From: Gammaproteobacteria bacterium RIFCSPLOWO2_02_FULL_56_15 | GTDB taxonomy: Bacteria; Pseudomonadota; Gammaproteobacteria; Eutrophobiales; Eutrophobiaceae | Reading direction: 5' to 3' | Length of the DNA stretch: 6,581 nt | NCBI GenBank assembly: GCA_001801825.1 | Contig: MGYR01000065.1 | Coordinates: forward strand, 1,553 to 8,133 | In this document: in pieces, positions 6,227 through 6,581 of the stretch | Layout of the letters: every line of letters begins with the position of its first letter | How positions within the stretch are numbered: position 1 is the stretch's first letter | Program-made: the position numbers and the translations under genes | The notes under the pieces: generated by a model | Seen by the model: the letters and a program-made list of their open reading frames with translations, nothing else | What the model was told of the DNA's origin: nothing | Databases searched by the model: none

Positions 6227-6482
6227 CATACCAACCCTTCTCAGACATAAGTGGCGGACATCTCTAAAAACTCTAGCAAATACAACGCTCACCGTCTTTG
6301 CACGGCCCCCATGATGGACTGGACCGATTTCATAGGGGAAACTGACGGCTTGGTACACCGCAGGGCACCCTGAACCAACGCCACGGCCCGCTGGATCGAA
6401 GGCGACTCGAGCAGCGGTGGCCAGCCACCCGGTGATTGCCCACATCCGGGCTCTTCGGTTCATTCTCGCGCTTGGAATGTGA

Positions 6483-6501
6483 ATACGGTAAAATGCCGTA
6501 T
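6483..6501 (+). promoter_or_regulatory. Inverted repeat upstream of antitoxin-like gene, candidate operator/promoter
   Basis: ATACGG (6483-6488) and CCGTAT (6496-6501) form a perfect inverted repeat with a seven-base spacer. The spacer begins with TAAAAT (6489-6494), a five-of-six match to a -10 box; no good -35 hexamer lies at 17-base spacing (TTGGAA at 6472-6477 is too close). A symmetric site on the promoter about 35 bases before the start codon is what is expected for an autoregulating ribbon-helix-helix antitoxin. The operator role is inferred from this layout. Confidence 0.5.
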
Positions 6502-6507
6502 GCGTTT

Positions 6508-6523
6508 AAACTGCCAAACTGCC
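6508..6523 (+). repeat. Tandem octamer AAACTGCC x2
   Basis: The octamer AAACTGCC occurs twice with no gap (6508-6515, 6516-6523), immediately before the GAGAGG ribosome site of the plus-strand gene. It could be a slippage duplication or a paired half-site in the leader. Its effect is unknown. Confidence 0.6.
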
Positions 6524-6535
6524 GAGAGGTACGCC

Positions 6536-6581
6536 ATGACCGCCAGAGCCCGCTTCGATCTGAAAATGGACGCCCGCGAAA
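6536..6581 (+). CDS. Possible DUF1778/TacA-like antitoxin, 5' end only
   Basis: Only 15 codons and one extra base fall inside the window: MTARARFDLKMDARE. The ATG (6536-6538) has a good Shine-Dalgarno GAGAGG (6524-6529) six bases upstream and the palindromic site described above, so it is probably a genuine start. The ARFDLKMD pattern resembles the N-terminal beta strand of ribbon-helix-helix antitoxins of the DUF1778 (TacA) family, typically starting T-x-RFDLRxD/S, which bind DNA as dimers and neutralise a GNAT acetyltransferase toxin encoded just downstream. Fifteen residues are too few for a firm family call; another small RHH regulator is possible. It is on the opposite strand to the nitrate genes and separate from them. 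Confidence 0.45.
   Translation, partial: MTARARFDLKMDARE

Larger units (their letters stand above)
5969..6482. other. Stretch with no convincing gene
   Basis: I recognise no protein or RNA here. A minus-strand reading frame of 158 codons spans 5987-6463, but its product is rich in arginine and cysteine, has no familiar motif, lacks a clear ribosome site and runs unbroken through GC-rich DNA where long frames arise by chance. Base composition is uneven: 6161-6300 is about 46% GC by my hand count, against roughly 60% around it. Small structures include CAGCCC-TTG-GGGCTG (6072-6086), CCCG-TAAA-CGGG (6130-6141) and a periodic repeat at 6187-6226. Given the adjacent mobile-element debris, this may be remnant insertion DNA. 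Confidence 0.5.

Overview
The window comes from a GC-rich (roughly 60%) bacterium. Gene content and order suggest a denitrifying or nitrate-respiring proteobacterium, most likely a betaproteobacterium; this is inferred from protein similarity and synteny recalled from known genomes, not from a search. Almost all recognisable genes lie on the minus strand, so the operon reads from right to left.

Nitrate module (1-5362, minus strand). In transcription order: narX (membrane nitrate/nitrite sensor kinase, 3425-5362), narL (its LuxR-type response regulator, 2772-3428, overlapping narX by four bases), a 236-base non-coding leader (2536-2771), narK1 (type I NarK transporter, 1270-2535) and narK2 (type II NarK transporter, entering at 1243 and running off the left edge). 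In many denitrifiers narK1-narK2 is followed by the membrane nitrate reductase operon narGHJI; if so here, it lies beyond base 1. The expected logic is that NarX senses nitrate/nitrite in the periplasm and phosphorylates NarL, NarL regulates respiratory nitrate genes, and the two NarK proteins import nitrate and exchange it for nitrite. Unusually, narXL and narK1K2 are co-oriented here, whereas in Pseudomonas aeruginosa they are divergent.

Debris region (about 5455-5968). Directly upstream of narX is the C-terminal tail of an IS5-family transposase. It is joined to the N-terminal two thirds of a small conserved protein gene that carries a one-base frameshift. About 90 bases remain between narX and the inferred end of the IS remnant, so the narX promoter is probably there.

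Unassigned stretch (5969-6535). No gene is convincing. It includes a lower-GC patch, a short 10-bp periodic repeat (6187-6226), and near its right end an inverted repeat and a tandem octamer that look like the control region of the next gene.

Right edge (6536-6581, plus strand). The first 15 codons of a plus-strand gene resemble the N-terminus of DUF1778/TacA-type ribbon-helix-helix antitoxins; the rest is outside the window.

I did not find a clearly new multi-gene system. The most useful leads are the atypical narK1 leader, the IS scar next to narX, the phased repeat, and the candidate toxin-antitoxin control region.
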